64,000 bases of DNA from Balaenoptera acutorostrata. Taxonomy: Eukaryota; Chordata; Mammalia; Artiodactyla; Balaenopteridae. The DNA is taken from positions 6,076,001 through 6,140,000 of the forward strand of contig NC_080067.1 of assembly GCF_949987535.1 (NCBI RefSeq), written 5' to 3'. The position numbers were made by a program, and so were the translations under genes. Below the pieces are notes generated by a model. That model did not search any database. It saw nothing but the letters and a program-made list of their open reading frames with translations, and was not told where the DNA came from. Positions within the stretch are counted from its first letter, which is position 1. Every line of letters begins with the position of its first letter. This document shows, piece by piece, positions 11,951 to 24,870 of this stretch.

Positions 11951-13091
11951 AGCACAAGTATTAAGAAGCAGATCAAAATTTGTATCTGACTCTATTAGTT
12001 GGGAATCACTGATGTGGACCCTGGGACAAAGCTTGGTGAGGAGACATGAAATTTTATCAGAGCTAGGTTGCTGACATTATGTTTTGGGTGTCCCTTGTCC
12101 TGTCCTGGGAATGGGATGAAGAGAAGTAACTGACATCTGGTCCAAACTCTCTGAACCTCAAGCAGTAAGTCCATAGGATAGCAGTATGTATTAGGTGATC
12201 AGTAAATGACTGTTGAAAGAATCCATAGCTCCATGTTTGAATACTTAGAAAGCAGGATTTGTGTACAGGTAACCTCACTTTGACCAAAGACCTGTATTAG
12301 TACCTGTTTTTGCTAACCAAAGGAAATCCCAAGAGGATTTTCATTTTTACGCAAAAAGGCAAACAACGAAAGTGATGTTCAGCCTTTGTTTTGCAGCAGC
12401 TCTTACAGAGGCAGCATGAACCCTGAGCAGCAAGGCTGGCGTCTCTAAGCTCCATCCCATCCCCAGGCAACTACACTCAGCATCCAGCGCCATGGCTTTG
12501 AACTGTATCTGTGCGCATCTGTGCTTTATCTAGATTTACATTGTGCAGCCGTTAGCAAGATGTGTCCTAAGGTAGTGGCTTCTACTTTCAGATAGCAGAG
12601 GAAATCTATACTGTACTCTTAAGGCAGAAAGATACCAAACATAGCATAAGGTTAATTATCCATAATGGGGCTTAAGTTATTTTCATAGCTGCTCGTCTGA
12701 CTAAGTCTATTTTGAAGTCCGTTTGGGGCAATGGCATAGACTAACTTCTGTGTAAGGTTTCTGGCATTCACAATAACTTGAGTTTTGATAAACCTTTAAT
12801 TGTATTTGAGGATTATCAAACTGAGACAATTGTTGATCCTAAATGAGAAAAACGGTTTAGCATGCAGACTCTAATGGGTGCATTTATCATTTCCTTATCG
12901 TACTGTGCTTCCGGCTCATTGTTGTCTATTTTTCAAGAAAGTAGAAATGCCGTTTCTTAGAATAAAAATGTTCTTTATAATGTAAGCAGTAGATTGAAGC
13001 TGTACAGCTTGGTTCTTTAATGAAATAGGCAACATTCCAATGGAACTGACAAGCTTTATTTCTATTTGTTGTATTTTTTTTCTCATTACAG
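11951..13091. other. Intron stretch upstream of the ATG exon
   Basis: I recognise no repeat over the last 1.1 kb before the exon. The final 270 bp are AT-rich and repeat-free, ending in the polypyrimidine tract of the acceptor. Sequence conservation here is plausible but cannot be judged from one genome. Confidence 0.5.
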
Positions 13092-13202
13092 ATGGACCCG
13101 ATTCAGAAAGCTGTAATAAATCATACTTTCGGGGTTCCTCTTCCTCATCGAAGAAAGCAAATCATATCATGCAACATTTGCCAGTTGAGATTTAATTCTG
13201 AT
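13092..13202 (+). CDS. ZNF385D: ZNF385D internal coding exon, N-terminal half of first U1-type zinc finger
   Basis: This 111-bp exon encodes 37 residues in frame from its first base. It begins [20 protein letters not shown], continues through a basic RRK stretch, and ends at an Asp codon directly before a gtaagt donor at 13203. The acceptor is a long T-rich tract ending in cag. Cys27 and Cys30 (counting from the Met) form the CxxC half of a C2H2 finger; the two His residues lie in the next exon 39 kb away. From memory of the family, the [14 protein letters not shown] block is shared by ZNF385B and ZNF385D, while the following [10 protein letters not shown] stretch fits ZNF385D better than ZNF385B. 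ZNF385 proteins are nuclear and have several widely spaced fingers of the U1/matrin type, a class linked to RNA or structured nucleic-acid binding. The exon starts exactly with ATG, so this Met could be internal in the long isoform or the start of a short one. The reading frame is intact. Confidence 0.9.
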
Positions 13203-15449
13203 GTAAGTTTATCATTTAGTATTCAGTGAAAAAAAATGTATTCTGCTGTTCTAATCTTGCAAAAGAGATTTCTTAAACATTTTTCTCCAATAAACTGAGC
13301 ATGTCAAAATTCAAAGATAACATTTTAACTCCTTATGTGCTTTAATTTTGGACTTTAGTATATTATGTTTGGTTGTTTTCTATAAAAAAATCACACCTAA
13401 ACAAACTGGTATACTTGCACTTTAATGGTATTTTTTAGTCTCTTGGGAATGCTAAATTTAGATAACACACTTTGCCTTTGGGGAATAGTAAAAATTTAAG
13501 ACTAACGAAGCTTTCAGTAAATCACACCTCTGAAATAAAGTAGGTCCCAGATTATATTTCAAAGCCAAGATTTTGGCTTTGTAACTTCTCTTCTCCTGCC
13601 CTGATGGGTCCCCAGTTGCAGATCTCTGGTGTCTTTAATTGTATTTGTGTTAGAGACCTCCGGTCACTGACCTAGAAGTATTAGCATTTTAACAGGGGGT
13701 TCTGAAAACCTCAAAGGACCCCAGCCCCTAATGAGTAAAAGTTAAGTGGAGAACATGACAGGAGCAAGACAGTGTAGACCTGACACTTCGCAAGTTATTC
13801 ACAGAGAGGGATCCTCAACTTTTATACCTCTTCTAAGGGACAGTGTGGACTCTGGATTCATCACAGAAGCTAATTTTGCTTGTGGTCAATATGAAAAAAA
13901 CTGCCGCCCGTCCCCAACCTACTTTGGAATGGAGTCGGTCCTGAGATACAGAAAAGAAAAGGAACGTTGGTTTGGAAGGAATAAAAATTGAACATCTTGT
14001 TGACACTCTTGGTAAACAGAGGACCCCATCTATCAAAGTGGCCCTTCCAAGGTGCCATGATCTTGCCCTAAATGGATATGTTGTATGGAGATGACCAAAC
14101 AGCTCTGGATTCTGGAGAGTGTTAGGCCTTCCAGTATTTAATCACCCTAGGCAAGTGTGTCCCTTAGCTGATCTGATGATAAGGGTTTCATATGAGATAA
14201 TCAGGCACAGGAAATAGATGGGGCATAAAGAAAGTGGCTTTTTCCTTCCGTGAGAGCATTTCATTTGTATAAGGATTGCTACTGTCTTATGAACTCATAC
14301 CTACTAGTATAATCATCAGGTAATTTTATAACGTTCCTTCTGTTGGCTTAAAAAGAGGAAGAGATTGCCTGCATAGCACCTGAATGGCATTTGCTGCTGC
14401 AAAAAGAATACACTAAACATACAGCATTTTATTTGAAGGGTTGTCTTTTGTTTTTTTGTTTTGTTGTTGAATACTGAGCACCTTGATTCGATTTGAATTT
14501 TAAGAAAATTACTATAGTTTAATTTATTACAAAATATTTCAAGTGATGAATGTTATATAGTAACCTCTTCCAGCTGGTGTAAAAAAAAACCAGTTTTCCT
14601 GACTTGCAAATAAGAGTTCTGAACTCAACAGTTGCAATTTTGATCATTTGTAAATACTCAGCAAACAATCATATAGTTCCATGATTGTTAAGTGTGTCCT
14701 TCTTCATTCCTTTTCTTCTTAAATCGTATTGATATTTCACTTTGGTACTGATCAGATAATGTTGCAAAAGTCTCTGAGGAGCCCTGTTTCCTGCTCCTTA
14801 TGTCTAATAGGGGCTGTTTCAAATATCAACCCTTCTGCCAACAATTTCACTGCTAATGTTTTTCTCTATATTAAGAAAACTTCCTGTAAACTGGAAGCCA
14901 GAAAGAGACTTCAAGCTCATTGAACCCACTCTCCCACTAAATGTAAGAAAACCATTTGCTACATCTAGACTAGGTCTTTGGGTTGATTATCCCCAGTGAT
15001 GGGTAACTCACCACTTCAAGACACAGTTGGTCTTTTTTTTTTTTTGGCAGGTATTTCTACTAATCCTGTAGATGGATATCAAAGTCATATTTAAAAACTT
15101 TAGAAATACTGTCAGCTATGCTTTAGGAAACACACTATGTTTCCATATATGATTATTAACATAAAGAACATAATGTAAAATAAAGATTTGCATATTTCTT
15201 TTCTAAAACGTAATCTTATTTTACTTCTTAGTAAGAGAATAAAAACGTATTTGTATTCATTTGCTAATGAATTTTCAAAGTGATATAGGAATCAATATGT
15301 ATTTATTAGGGAAATTGCTTCTCATTCTTACAAGTTTGCTCTCAGGTTTCCCTAAAAGGAAAATGGCCAAGGTATTTGGAGAATGGATAAGAATCAGTCT
15401 CCATCATAATTAAACAATTGCAGGCTTGACCACTCATTAGATGTTTACT
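13203..15449. other. Intron stretch, no gene or clear repeat
   Basis: The first 2.2 kb of the 39-kb intron carry no repeat I can name apart from short homopolymers (poly-T at about 15033). Open frames at 13746-14058 on both strands overlap each other and show no protein family. Confidence 0.5.
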
Positions 15450-16122
15450 GTGTTAATCTTTTATTGTTGCTGTAACAGATTACCACAAATTTGGTGGTTT
15501 AAGACAACACAGCTCTATTAGTTTACAGTTCTGGAGGTGAGAAGTCAGAAATGGGTCTCACATGGCTGAAAGCAAGGTGTTAGCAGGGTGATGTTCGTTC
15601 AGGGGCTCTGGGGGAGATTTCAGTTCCTTGCCTTTCTTTTTTTTTTTTAAATATTTATTTATTTTTTATTTATTTGGCTGTGCTGGGTCTTAGTTGCAGC
15701 ACGCGAGGTCTTTAGTTGCGACATGCGGAATCTTAGTTCCCTGACCAGGGATCAAACCTGGGCCCCCTGCATTGGGAGTGTGGAGTCTTAACCACTGGAC
15801 CACCAGGGAAGTCTCCTTGCCTTTCTTTTCTAGCTTCTAGAAGCTGCCCTTTTGGCTCGCGACCCCCTCCCATCCTCACAGTTGAGTTCTTTGCATGTGG
15901 AATTACTCTCTCACTCTTTTGCCTCCCTCTTCCACATTGAAGGACCTTTGTGATCACCTTGGACCCACCTGGATAATCCAGAATAACTTTTCTATTTTAA
16001 ATTTAGCTGTTTAGCAACCTACTTTCATCTGCTAATTTAATCTCCTTTGTCACGCCACGTAATGTAACATATCCATCCTTTCCAGGGATTAGGACTTAAA
16101 CATCATTATCCTGCCTACCATA
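15450..16122 (-). mobile_element. MaLR (MLT1A/B-like) solo LTR, minus strand, split by a SINE
   Basis: The left part has 'ttattgttgctgtaacagat', 'aatttggtggtttaag' and 'agtttacagttctggagg'. The right part ends 'taggacttaaaca' and 'cctgcctaccata'. This is the reverse complement of the ERVL-MaLR LTR type seen at 2481. A CHR-2-like SINE interrupts it at 15641-15813. There are no internal retroviral genes. Confidence 0.75.
15641..15813 (-). mobile_element. CHR-2-like SINE, minus strand
   Basis: This is a short tRNA-derived SINE of about 170 bp: T-rich tail, a 'ggctgtgctgggtcttag' segment, 'gaccagggatcaaacctggg', and head 'ccactggaccaccagggaag'. It lacks the long 'cacaactactgag' body of the CHR-1 type. 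A perfect 16-bp TSD, TCCTTGCCTTTCTTTT, lies at 15625-15640 and 15814-15829. It inserted into the MaLR LTR. Confidence 0.9.
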
Positions 16123-17098
16123 GATACTCATGTGGATGTTTGACTTAGATTTGAACTGAATTTCATGACCACCTGAATTTATCAGATAATTACCCAGTCC
16201 AAATCTTTGGTCTGTATAAACTGGACACATGAATTCAGTGCCCTTACATTTTTCCTTGCCTTGAACCTTGAATATAAATTCACTATGCAGTGCAAGTTTT
16301 TTAAATTGCAGTTTTTTTTAATAGGAAGACCCAATGTTATTGAGTTTATAAATGACATAGTGACATATTAACTGTGATTTACAAACAAAACATAATTATT
16401 GCAAAATTGAAATACAGGAGTAGAAACTCCTTTAGAGACTTTAAATATCTCCGTAGCATTATTATGTCAATAAAGGGGAACTCATGTGCTGAAAATATAA
16501 GATTTGTTTATTTATTGACTGGTCATATCTATAAATACTAACTTCATGAAATATTTAGTACTGAATGCCAAGATCAATTGGATTTATCATTCATTCATTC
16601 ATATATAAAAAAAGAAAATACATTCCTATGTATGTGTATATATACGTATATATCTATTTATATAGATGTATAGATATAGATATCGAGCATTTTAGTCCCA
16701 AAAAGCTTTAAATCCCAATACAACTGCCTGTTTGCTGTTTCCAGGTAAATCTGGAATTTATCTTGCTGTTTCCATTCTTAAACCTAGAATGTGGAAAAGT
16801 AACACTGTAATTCACTTGTATGCTTGGTTGAATCCTCTATCACACAGGAAAGTATTTTTACCTGGTGAACCTTTTTACATTTCAAAGCTTCTTCCCCTTC
16901 CAATGAAAATAATAGCTTCTAGTTCTTTTCATCTCTGCATCATGAAAATTCAATTTCCTTGCCCTCTAAGCTTTTATTTATTTTTTTAACCCTTCGTATT
17001 ATAAAGTCTGTAGTTTGGTGTTATGCCATACCTGTTTCCTGTGCAGTACTTTTTCCATGTTTAGCCCTGCAGATATCTTTCTAAGTGGCACATTATAT
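16123..17098. other. Intron stretch with an AT-rich microsatellite-like patch
   Basis: No gene is seen. An irregular (TATA/GTAT/GATA) tract lies at about 16628-16686. The remainder is AT-rich with no repeat family recognised. Confidence 0.5.
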
Positions 17099-17111
17099 TG
17101 TATGCACTTTA

Positions 17112-17418
17112 TTTTTTTTTATTTTTTTTATAAATTTATTTATTTATTTATTTTTGGCTGTGTTGGGTCTTTGTTTCTGTGCGAGGGCTTTCTCCAGTTC
17201 CGGCGAGCGGGGACCACTCTTCATCGCGCGTGCGCGGGTCTCTCATCATCGCGGCCTCTCCTGTTGAGGAGCACAGGCTCCAGACGCGCAGGCTCAGTAG
17301 TTGTGGCTCACGGGCCTAGTTGCTCCGCGGCATGTGGGATCTTCCCAGACCAAGGCTCGAACCCGTGTCCCCTGCATTGGCAGGCAGATTCTCAACCACT
17401 GCGCCACCAGGGAAGCCC
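17112..17418 (-). mobile_element. CHR SINE, minus strand
   Basis: This SINE is reversed, with a (TTTA)n tail at 17112-17155 and head 'ccactgcgccaccagggaag' at about 17397-17416. A perfect 13-bp TSD, TGTATGCACTTTA, lies at 17099-17111 and 17419-17431. Several CpG sites are still intact, so it looks fairly young. It has one internal 'cacaactactgag' unit. Confidence 0.95.
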
Positions 17419-17829
17419 TGTATGCACTTTAAATCAGATTGCCTCCTCCTGGTGCAGGCTTTATCTTTGGGAAAAAAAAAAAAAAATTTCTTTTTGACAT
17501 TTATGTGAAACACACATGAGGTTATGCAGAAAGCTTCCAATTAAAGAATGAAAGGTTGTAATTTGTCCAATTGTTTTATCAGCATCTTAAAATCAGCATA
17601 AATTACCATTGGCCTGGACCAGTTAGTAAGTGTGCCTTTGAAAGACAACTTAACAGCAAGGCCAGCACAGATGTAAGATTATTAAGTGAGGTAGAAAATG
17701 ATTAATTACTCAATGACTGTTTATAGAATGGGAAATAAGATCTCAGGCCCCAGAACTGAGGGATCCTAAAATTGCGGTATCTGATCATCACTCTGGTTAA
17801 TATCGCCAAAAGAACATTTCATGATATGT

Positions 17830-17955
17830 TAAAGACGGGAAGGAAACTATTGCTAATTTCACAGTGGAAACTGAAGTGTAGAGAGAGTGTAGGAGGCTTA
17901 TACCAGGCCACTCAGCCAGAAGCTAGCCACACGGGGTCGGTGCCCACTTCCAGAC
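17830..17955 (-). mobile_element. MIR-like fragment (weak)
   Basis: The text 'tttcacagtggaaactgaag' followed by 'ggccactcagccagaagcta' recalls the reversed MIR core ('gaaactgaggc...gtcacacagcc'). Divergence is high. The GC-richer DNA that follows to about 18200 is not recognised. Confidence 0.4.
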
Positions 17956-18377
17956 TGTTTCTGCTTCACCTGGTCCGGGTAGGGCAGCAAGTCCATCCGG
18001 AGATCCAGCAGCTGCTACAACAATGGCATGGATGGCATCCTGTGTGTTTCCTGCCCAGTCCGGCTGTCCCAGAGAGAAAGCCTGAGGGCACCTTCCCCCA
18101 TGGAACTAACCCAGGGCAGTCAGAGCTGCTGTGGAGGTCACCCTCACTGCGGGCTAGGTTCCACCACAATGACTGACGAGTCCTCCCAAACGGCATCACT
18201 CCTGTTCACTCACACAGTCCAGTCATGAACATGGTGAAAATTTAAATATAAATGCGAACTACCGAACTATAATACAGTAACAACAAATCCTTTATGACTC
18301 AGGATGGCCAAGCATGAATTACGTCAGGGGACTGTTATGAACCAGAGGAAAAGCAACCTCATTAGAAGATAACATTA

Positions 18378-18749
18378 GGGCTTCCCTGGTGGCGCAGTGG
18401 TTAAGAATCCACCTGCCAATGCAGGGGACACGGGTTCGAGCCCTGTTCTGGGAAGATCCCACATGCCGCGGAGCAACTAAGCCCCTGCGCCACAGCTACT
18501 GAGCCTGCGCTCTATAGCCCGCGAGGCATAACTACTGAGCCCACGTGCCACAACTACTGAAACCCACATGCCTAGAGCCCACGCTCCGCAACAAGAGAAG
18601 CCACCGCAATGAGAAGTCTGCACACCACAATGAAGAGTAGCCCCAGCTCACCGCAAGTAGAGAAAGCCCTCACGGAGCAACAAAGACCCAACACAGACAA
18701 AAATAAATAAATAAAATAAGTAAATTTATAAAAAAACAAAAAGAGAGAA
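18378..18749 (+). mobile_element. CHR SINE, plus strand
   Basis: The head is 'gggcttccctggtggcgcag', followed by tRNA-like box B 'gggttcgagcc', three copies of the 'cacaactactgag' unit and a (AAAT)n tail. A perfect 14-bp TSD, AGAAGATAACATTA, lies at 18364-18377 and 18750-18763. Confidence 0.96.
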
Positions 18750-18763
18750 AGAAGATAACATTA

Positions 18764-21700
18764 ATTACAGATCTCAGACCCCTCCAAAGGGAATCTTTGG
18801 GATCATCACCAATATAATTGATATTTACATTTTCCAATGGTATTATAAAATAGAAGTCATTATTGTTCTGCACTTTAGAAACCAGATATGTAGTGAAACG
18901 AAGCAATAAATCTGAATTTAATTCATATCTCTGTCAAAACTTCCATTACCAAATGTGGCAATATAATGATGAAGACGCTAATAGGAATATTTCTTCCTAC
19001 CAAATGACCAAACTTAGATAATTACACTTTCGTTAACATCATATCTGAAGACACATTTTTAAAATATTTAAATCAATATTATTTGTGGAGGCTGATATTT
19101 AAAGGAAATGCTGCCTAGATGGAGAGAAAAACAAAAACTAATGGTGGTTGTATTGGAGTTGAAGAACTATTCTTTTACTTCCTCCTTTATTCTCCAAATT
19201 TCCTTTATGAGCGTGCTTAAGTTTTTTAAAGGAAAAAGGATGGTTGCATCTGCTATCCTATTATGGTTTTCAAACTGCATGTTTTATCCCAAATTAAAAA
19301 TTATATTTTGAAGATCTCAGTTGCACTTTTCTAAGTATTTCTTGCCTCTTTCTGGCAGTGTCTTCAGTCTGAGACACGCCCAGGAAAGTTCATAGATATT
19401 ATTTTTGTCTCATTCAGATTTTAGCATTTTATTGCATATCCTAGGAGAAAGGTTAATACAGATCTATGCATGGGGGATACACATCAAACCCCAAACCTGA
19501 AAACAGCATCCAGAGAAGCCAAGTGCAATGGTAGGGAAAACATCCGATCAGGAATTTGACATCCTGTCGTCTAGATTTGTCTTCCCTTAATTGGCTGTGT
19601 GTCCTTGGGCTCTTCATTGAACTTACAGGTTCCACAATCATCTCATTTAAAATGACTAGCCATTCCTTACAGCCACGTTGTAAGGATTATAAACTACAAC
19701 ATGTAAACAATTGGATGATAAATTCTATAGTGAATGAAACAGAAAGGTCATTTGTACTTTGTTGGCTAAAAATGAAGTTACAATTGTTTCATTCTTCAAA
19801 TGTTAAATTACTTCTTAAGAAATACAGAAGTTTGAAAATATCTCTCTTTAAAAAAAGAAAGTAATTATAGGGATCTATACGTTGAAAGCATCTTTGTGCA
19901 TCTTAGTGTATCTTTGTGTTAAGATCTGAGGTGCCCACTCCTGGTAAATCTTTACCTTTTTTACCTTTTAAAAACGGCAGGAACCACTTGTCCCTGGCAA
20001 TGCTGCATTTATTAAAAACTCTCAACCTCTTTAAGTCTATTGCTGCTGCTGCTAAGTCCCAAAGGATCTTCAGAGAAACCCAGTTATAAATTAAATTTTC
20101 AGGCAGCTTTGAAACAGCTCTTTCATAAGAGTGTGTCCCTTCCGTGTCTCCAGGACTCACAGAGCTATTTAGAGCGTTGGCCTGAGCATCATGGCTTTCC
20201 CACTGGGTGCTTTTTCTTCTTCAAAAACAGTTCTAGGACAGGGCCATTCAGCTTCCCTGCCAGAGGAGATATATCCGGGACCTGATGAGCTTGAGTTGGG
20301 CTGCCAGGTCGTCCGTGTGTGAAGGGCTGGCTCTGGAGCACGTCCTCTGAGTGTGCGTTTGGGCCATTTCATCCCTCAGTTTCACTGGCTTCTACTTGTT
20401 GAATAGAGCCCGAGACTCTTTCAGAAATTCTCAGAAAGCAAAACTTGAACAGAAAGACCAAACAAGAGACATTGAGTCTGGCTGTTCGAGATTTCAGGAG
20501 AAAATGAGCCAGTCAAAGGCACAGGAATCTATTTAAGCAGTGTGTTTCTTTGGCAGCCTTTTAAAAATAAATCTTCAATATTGGGTCATTTCGGGACTCT
20601 GAATCGACTTTGATATTCCAGAGTTTCATCTGTGGATGGAATGAAGGGTAAGGGACTGAGAAAAAAGAGAAATCCTTATAAAAGGGTCCTTATTTCTCTG
20701 GACTTCTTTTCTTGATAAACAAGGAAAAACAAATTAATAAAATTCACTTTTCTATCAAATTCTCCTAGACATGGAAAATTTGACTTTGAAAGTATAGAAA
20801 GAGAAAGTTGATTTTATCTATGACAAGTAGATGAGTGCAATAACCTCCAATAATCAAAGATATTTGTATTTCTGTGGAATACTGGGAGCCCCTCAGAGAA
20901 TTGTTGTAAGTTAGGACTTAGAGAAGTAGAAGAAATCATTCTGTCCATTTTATAAATTGTACAGTTGGAAAAACCAAAGGCCAGAATATTGAGTTGACTT
21001 TTTCAAGGTCTCTAAGCTGTTGAAACAGATAAGAGGACTGAAAACCAGGCTCCTAAGTCACAACTTAGTGTTTTTACTTAACGTATCACGTGACCTTCCC
21101 TAAGGGAAATTAATTTCGAGACTTGCATTGGTAGCAGCTGACAGTTTTCAGCTAGGACAACTGGTCACTTAGGTTCTACACACAATGTAGAAGTTAAGGT
21201 TGATACCAGTAGTAAACTCCTTGCTAGATTGGCAGTAGTATAGATCGCTAGAACCTAGAAACATATTTCAAAATTGAGAAAACCTCAAAGGCAGCGCTAT
21301 TGTAGTAAGTTTTGAAGGGGGCGGGGCAGGGGGGCAGTAGATAATCTCCGCTGAGTCTGTTTCATCAAATGCCACCTATTGAATGCAGAGTTTGAGAAGA
21401 GGGTTAAGCATGCGCAAAGCATCAAAGGGCAGAATGTGATGGGGAGGGTTGAACGTGGTGAGCAAGAGGTATGATTCCAATTAAATCAACTAAAATTGTC
21501 CACGTGTCCCCAAAGATGAGACAAGAAACCTGTTAATGTTAGGAAAGCTCTACAAGTCTTAGGTGTCACTCAATAAAGGTTGAATAAATAAATGGATGAA
21601 GTGCTTAAGACCAGAAACATTTTTTTTAATCGCCATAACGAGAAAATGAAGGTAGAAACGGGATTCTCTAAGATGGTCTAAATTTCAGCTTCACTAAGAG

Positions 21701-24100
21701 CATTTAGAATAAACTTATACATTTTGATAAAAAATGGAATTTTAGGTTGCGTTTTTGCCAGTGCCTGATCCCTCTACAAAGCAGGATTCGTATCCTAAGC
21801 AACTACTTCCCTAAAACCTGAGAAATGGACATTCACATGACTTGAAGAGGAAATGAATAAGTGGAATTAGATTTGAGCACAGCCTAGAAGCTGGTTCTTG
21901 TGATTTGGAAAGCTTGCCTTGTAGCAATCTCTGAATTTCAGGTTATTTGCAAAAATATCAGTATAGTCCAAATTCCCCCATTTTAACTTTATGATTATAC
22001 CCTGAAGATTTTGGAGTACACCAGCCACTTCATCACTTTGTGACTGATGAAGTCTTTGTTAGCCATGGAATAAAATCCTTGATGTAGCCCAGTTGCCCAT
22101 AAATCGCTTGACGTACATATCTCATATAAATGTCATCAGTTGTTTTGTATCTCTTTCTACAACCATATACATTTCTCAACGTCTTCATAGGCACTAATGA
22201 GCTTATAGAAGCTAAAAGTAGCAACTGCATCAATCATCACCACTAATAGAAAGTCTCAAAAATCAAATTTGTTCATCCCTTTCCATTCACTGTAGTCACT
22301 GTTTATCAGGCCCCTTGCCCTTTTTATTACATTTCACCATAATTTATTTCAGCATTTCATAAATCACCAGTTTCGCCATAGCCCTGGAAATTTAGGACGG
22401 TAGAGGGGCAGAGGAGCAAAGGAATTGGAGAGAAAGGTAATTCCTATGATTTTGTTCTTAAGTCATTTTGGGTTTTACAGTCTTTATATCCCTTCTTTCC
22501 TTTTACAGTTGCTATTTGTTGTTATCTCTTCTGCTGAGTCCTATTCTCTGTATTAATTAGCTAGAGTAATTGCAATGAAATATACTTTCTCAAGTATCCC
22601 CATGGCCACAGATCTCTCTATAGGTGAAATGAACCTACCCATTCATTTTACCTTCTTCCCACTACGTTTCTTAGGATGACTCGTTGAGGAGTGGCTGTTT
22701 GGTTTTATCATGGCTTTAAGGAGAATGACATTGTGCCAGGCATGCTATAAATTGCACACTACATTTGGGTTGCATTACTAGAGTATGACGTTAAAACCAG
22801 AACTTGAAAAGAGGGGTACATTTATTCATAGTCTATGGATCTCTGCATAATCTAGCTACTGTACTATTTTAGAACACTGTACTTACACCCTGCATCCTGG
22901 CCCGGATTCACCTTTTTCAAGCCTGCCAAACCTCATTTTCAATGCAAAACACTGCCTGTGGGATCCGTTGTCTCCATCCAAATCTATGTTTTGATTTAAA
23001 TTGAATCTGAAAGTGGTAAAGGTTGCAGTCCTTTGGGGAACCGATTCCTTGTGCGGAGGGAGCTGTGGAGGGCTGTGAAAGTTTAATTTTCTGTGTCCAC
23101 GTGTGATTCACAGGCATACTTTGAGAGGCGGAGAGAGAAAGAATCACACACATAACACTGAGAGTATGCGGTTTACTTTTTATTGGGCCTACATGTACTT
23201 TTAAATTCTGTACCTAGAAGTCTCTGAAGATGGATGCATGGCAAATTTATTCTTATCAGGTTTATTGGGTATCAGGTCCGTTCATACAACTTTAAGCCTT
23301 CTCTTAGATTCCTATATAATAAGGTTTCAGGAGGTAGTCTCTGAGCAGGTTTTATCCATTTCCCAAGCAGAGGCTTATTTTCTCTACATCAGCAAACTTG
23401 TCATGGTAATCAGCTTTTTTGTCCCAGCCATCAATCACTCTTGATTACAGCCGGCTAGAAGTTCTGTTCTGTTGATCAGCTCACCAGTGCACATAATATT
23501 ACACCTGCAGGTCAGTACAAATCATCCCTCCAAGAGAAAAGCGTTTTCCTTCAAGGCTTTTGTCCATGGTTTTATCGTTTACATTTGGGTCTCATTGAGT
23601 TGTCATGCCTATCTTTGACTCAATCTGCCCCATCATATAGAAGATGCTCTCAAAATAGTGCTCAAAGTCTGGTTGATAATTTTTACTATATTGTTCTTAG
23701 TATCGTGCTTTTGCCTTCTTCATTCCAAAGAGTAGTTTATGATCTATTGTTTCCTTATTTTCGTATTAACGTTTTCCCATTCTTAATGCAGTTATGGTAG
23801 AAATTAAAATCATATGAATGATAATTCAATGAATATTCAGTGCTGCTGTAAAAAAATAGTTTAGCACATGTTTTACTAGAATGTTTGCAAGTCTAATTTT
23901 GTTGATTTGCAATGGTTTCCTAAGTTAGATTTTTTGGTTTTATGTTTTGGCTTGGGCTAGAGAATATTTATCTTTAATTTTCAATTTATTTTAAGTAACA
24001 CTAACTAGCTGTCTTCATGGTTTAAAAAGACATTGAGAAGTCAATGTTTTTAAATCAGTTGCTCAGAGTCACCATTACTCTTAGCTGTATCTGTAATATA
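18764..24100. other. Intron stretch, 5.3 kb, mostly unique DNA
   Basis: Apart from MIR/L2-like scraps (20941-21060; about 21545-21600 'gtgtcactcaataaaggttg') no repeat is recognised. There is a G-rich run at about 21318-21340. No coding exon was found: open frames at 19556-19864, 20040-20285 and 23238-23444 lack splice-flanked protein-like sequence. Confidence 0.5.
20941..21060 (-). mobile_element. MIR SINE fragment, minus strand
   Basis: The order of blocks, 'ccattttataaattgtacag', 'ttttcaaggtctctaagctg' and 'actgaaaaccaggctcctaa', follows the reverse MIR core. Confidence 0.55.
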
Positions 24101-24180
24101 TATTTTTTTAGTAAAGTATAGTTGATTTACAATGTACTGTTAATTTGTGTTTACAGCAGAGTGATTCAGTTATTCATGTG

Positions 24181-24212
<32 letters not shown>

Positions 24213-24393
24213 GTGTTTTAATATTCTTTTCCATTATGGTTTATCTCAGGATATTGAATATAGTTCCCTGTGCTGTACAGTAGGACCTTGTTGTTTATCC
24301 ATTCTGTAATCACTTGCATCTGCTAATCCCAAACTCCCAATCCATCCCTCCCCTAACCCCCTCCCCCTTGGCAACCACAAGTCTGTTCTCTAT
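24101..24393 (-). mobile_element. Truncated L1 3' end, minus strand
   Basis: Blocks 'aaagtatagttgatttacaa', 'ttccattatggtttatctca', 'atagttccctgtgctgtaca' and 'cccaaactcccaatccatcc' are the reversed cetartiodactyl L1 3' UTR. A (TA)n expansion interrupts it at about 24178-24212. Confidence 0.9.
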
Positions 24394-24870
24394 TGTAATA
24401 TTTATTATATGCAATAAAAGGAATTTTTATTTATCTAATCCAACTCATATTTCTTAAAACAGTAGCATTTTCAGAGTAGTACTAGAGCAATGTTTCCATG
24501 GTAAAATACTTATTGATTTCATAAAGTATTGAAAATAAGTATCTGATTAAATAAACATTTAATATATCCTTTGTGTATTCCACAAAGACACTCTTTCTAT
24601 TTCTTGTATTTTGTTGTATTTTTATTACTTTATAAAATCCAGAACAGTAATTTAGAAAAGCATAAGAGATATTTAACTTTTAGAGTACACAATTATAAAG
24701 AAAACTGAATAGAATATGGAAGTACAGAATAATAAGGATTTAATTAGAAATCATGCCTCTTTATCAAAAGGTTGAATTTGCAAAAACTAAAATTTCTTCT
24801 ATGGCTGGACTTCCTAGGATAATGATATATTTCTATTTTTTAATGTATTATTTTATTTTTTGTTGGGAAT

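Larger units (their letters stand above)
1..13091 (+). other. ZNF385D: ZNF385D upstream intron (3' part)
   Basis: This is intronic sequence leading to the coding exon at 13092. It ends in a pyrimidine-rich tract (ttttttttctcattacag) and an AG acceptor at 13090-13091. It holds repeats, listed separately, and otherwise AT-rich DNA with no open frame that looks like protein. I infer intron rather than intergenic DNA because the exon at 13092 has a good acceptor and because ZNF385-family proteins have residues N-terminal to this segment, so an upstream exon must lie outside the window. Confidence 0.75.

Noticed and set aside
17015..17497. 160-codon plus-strand frame, the longest but one in the window
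   Set aside because: Most of it reads the reversed CHR SINE at 17112 plus flanking T-rich DNA; the 27909-28381 and 10246-10489 frames have the same origin.
18378..18450. tRNA-like box A and box B
   Set aside because: They belong to the tRNA-derived heads of CHR SINEs, which cannot fold as complete tRNAs, so no tRNA gene is called.
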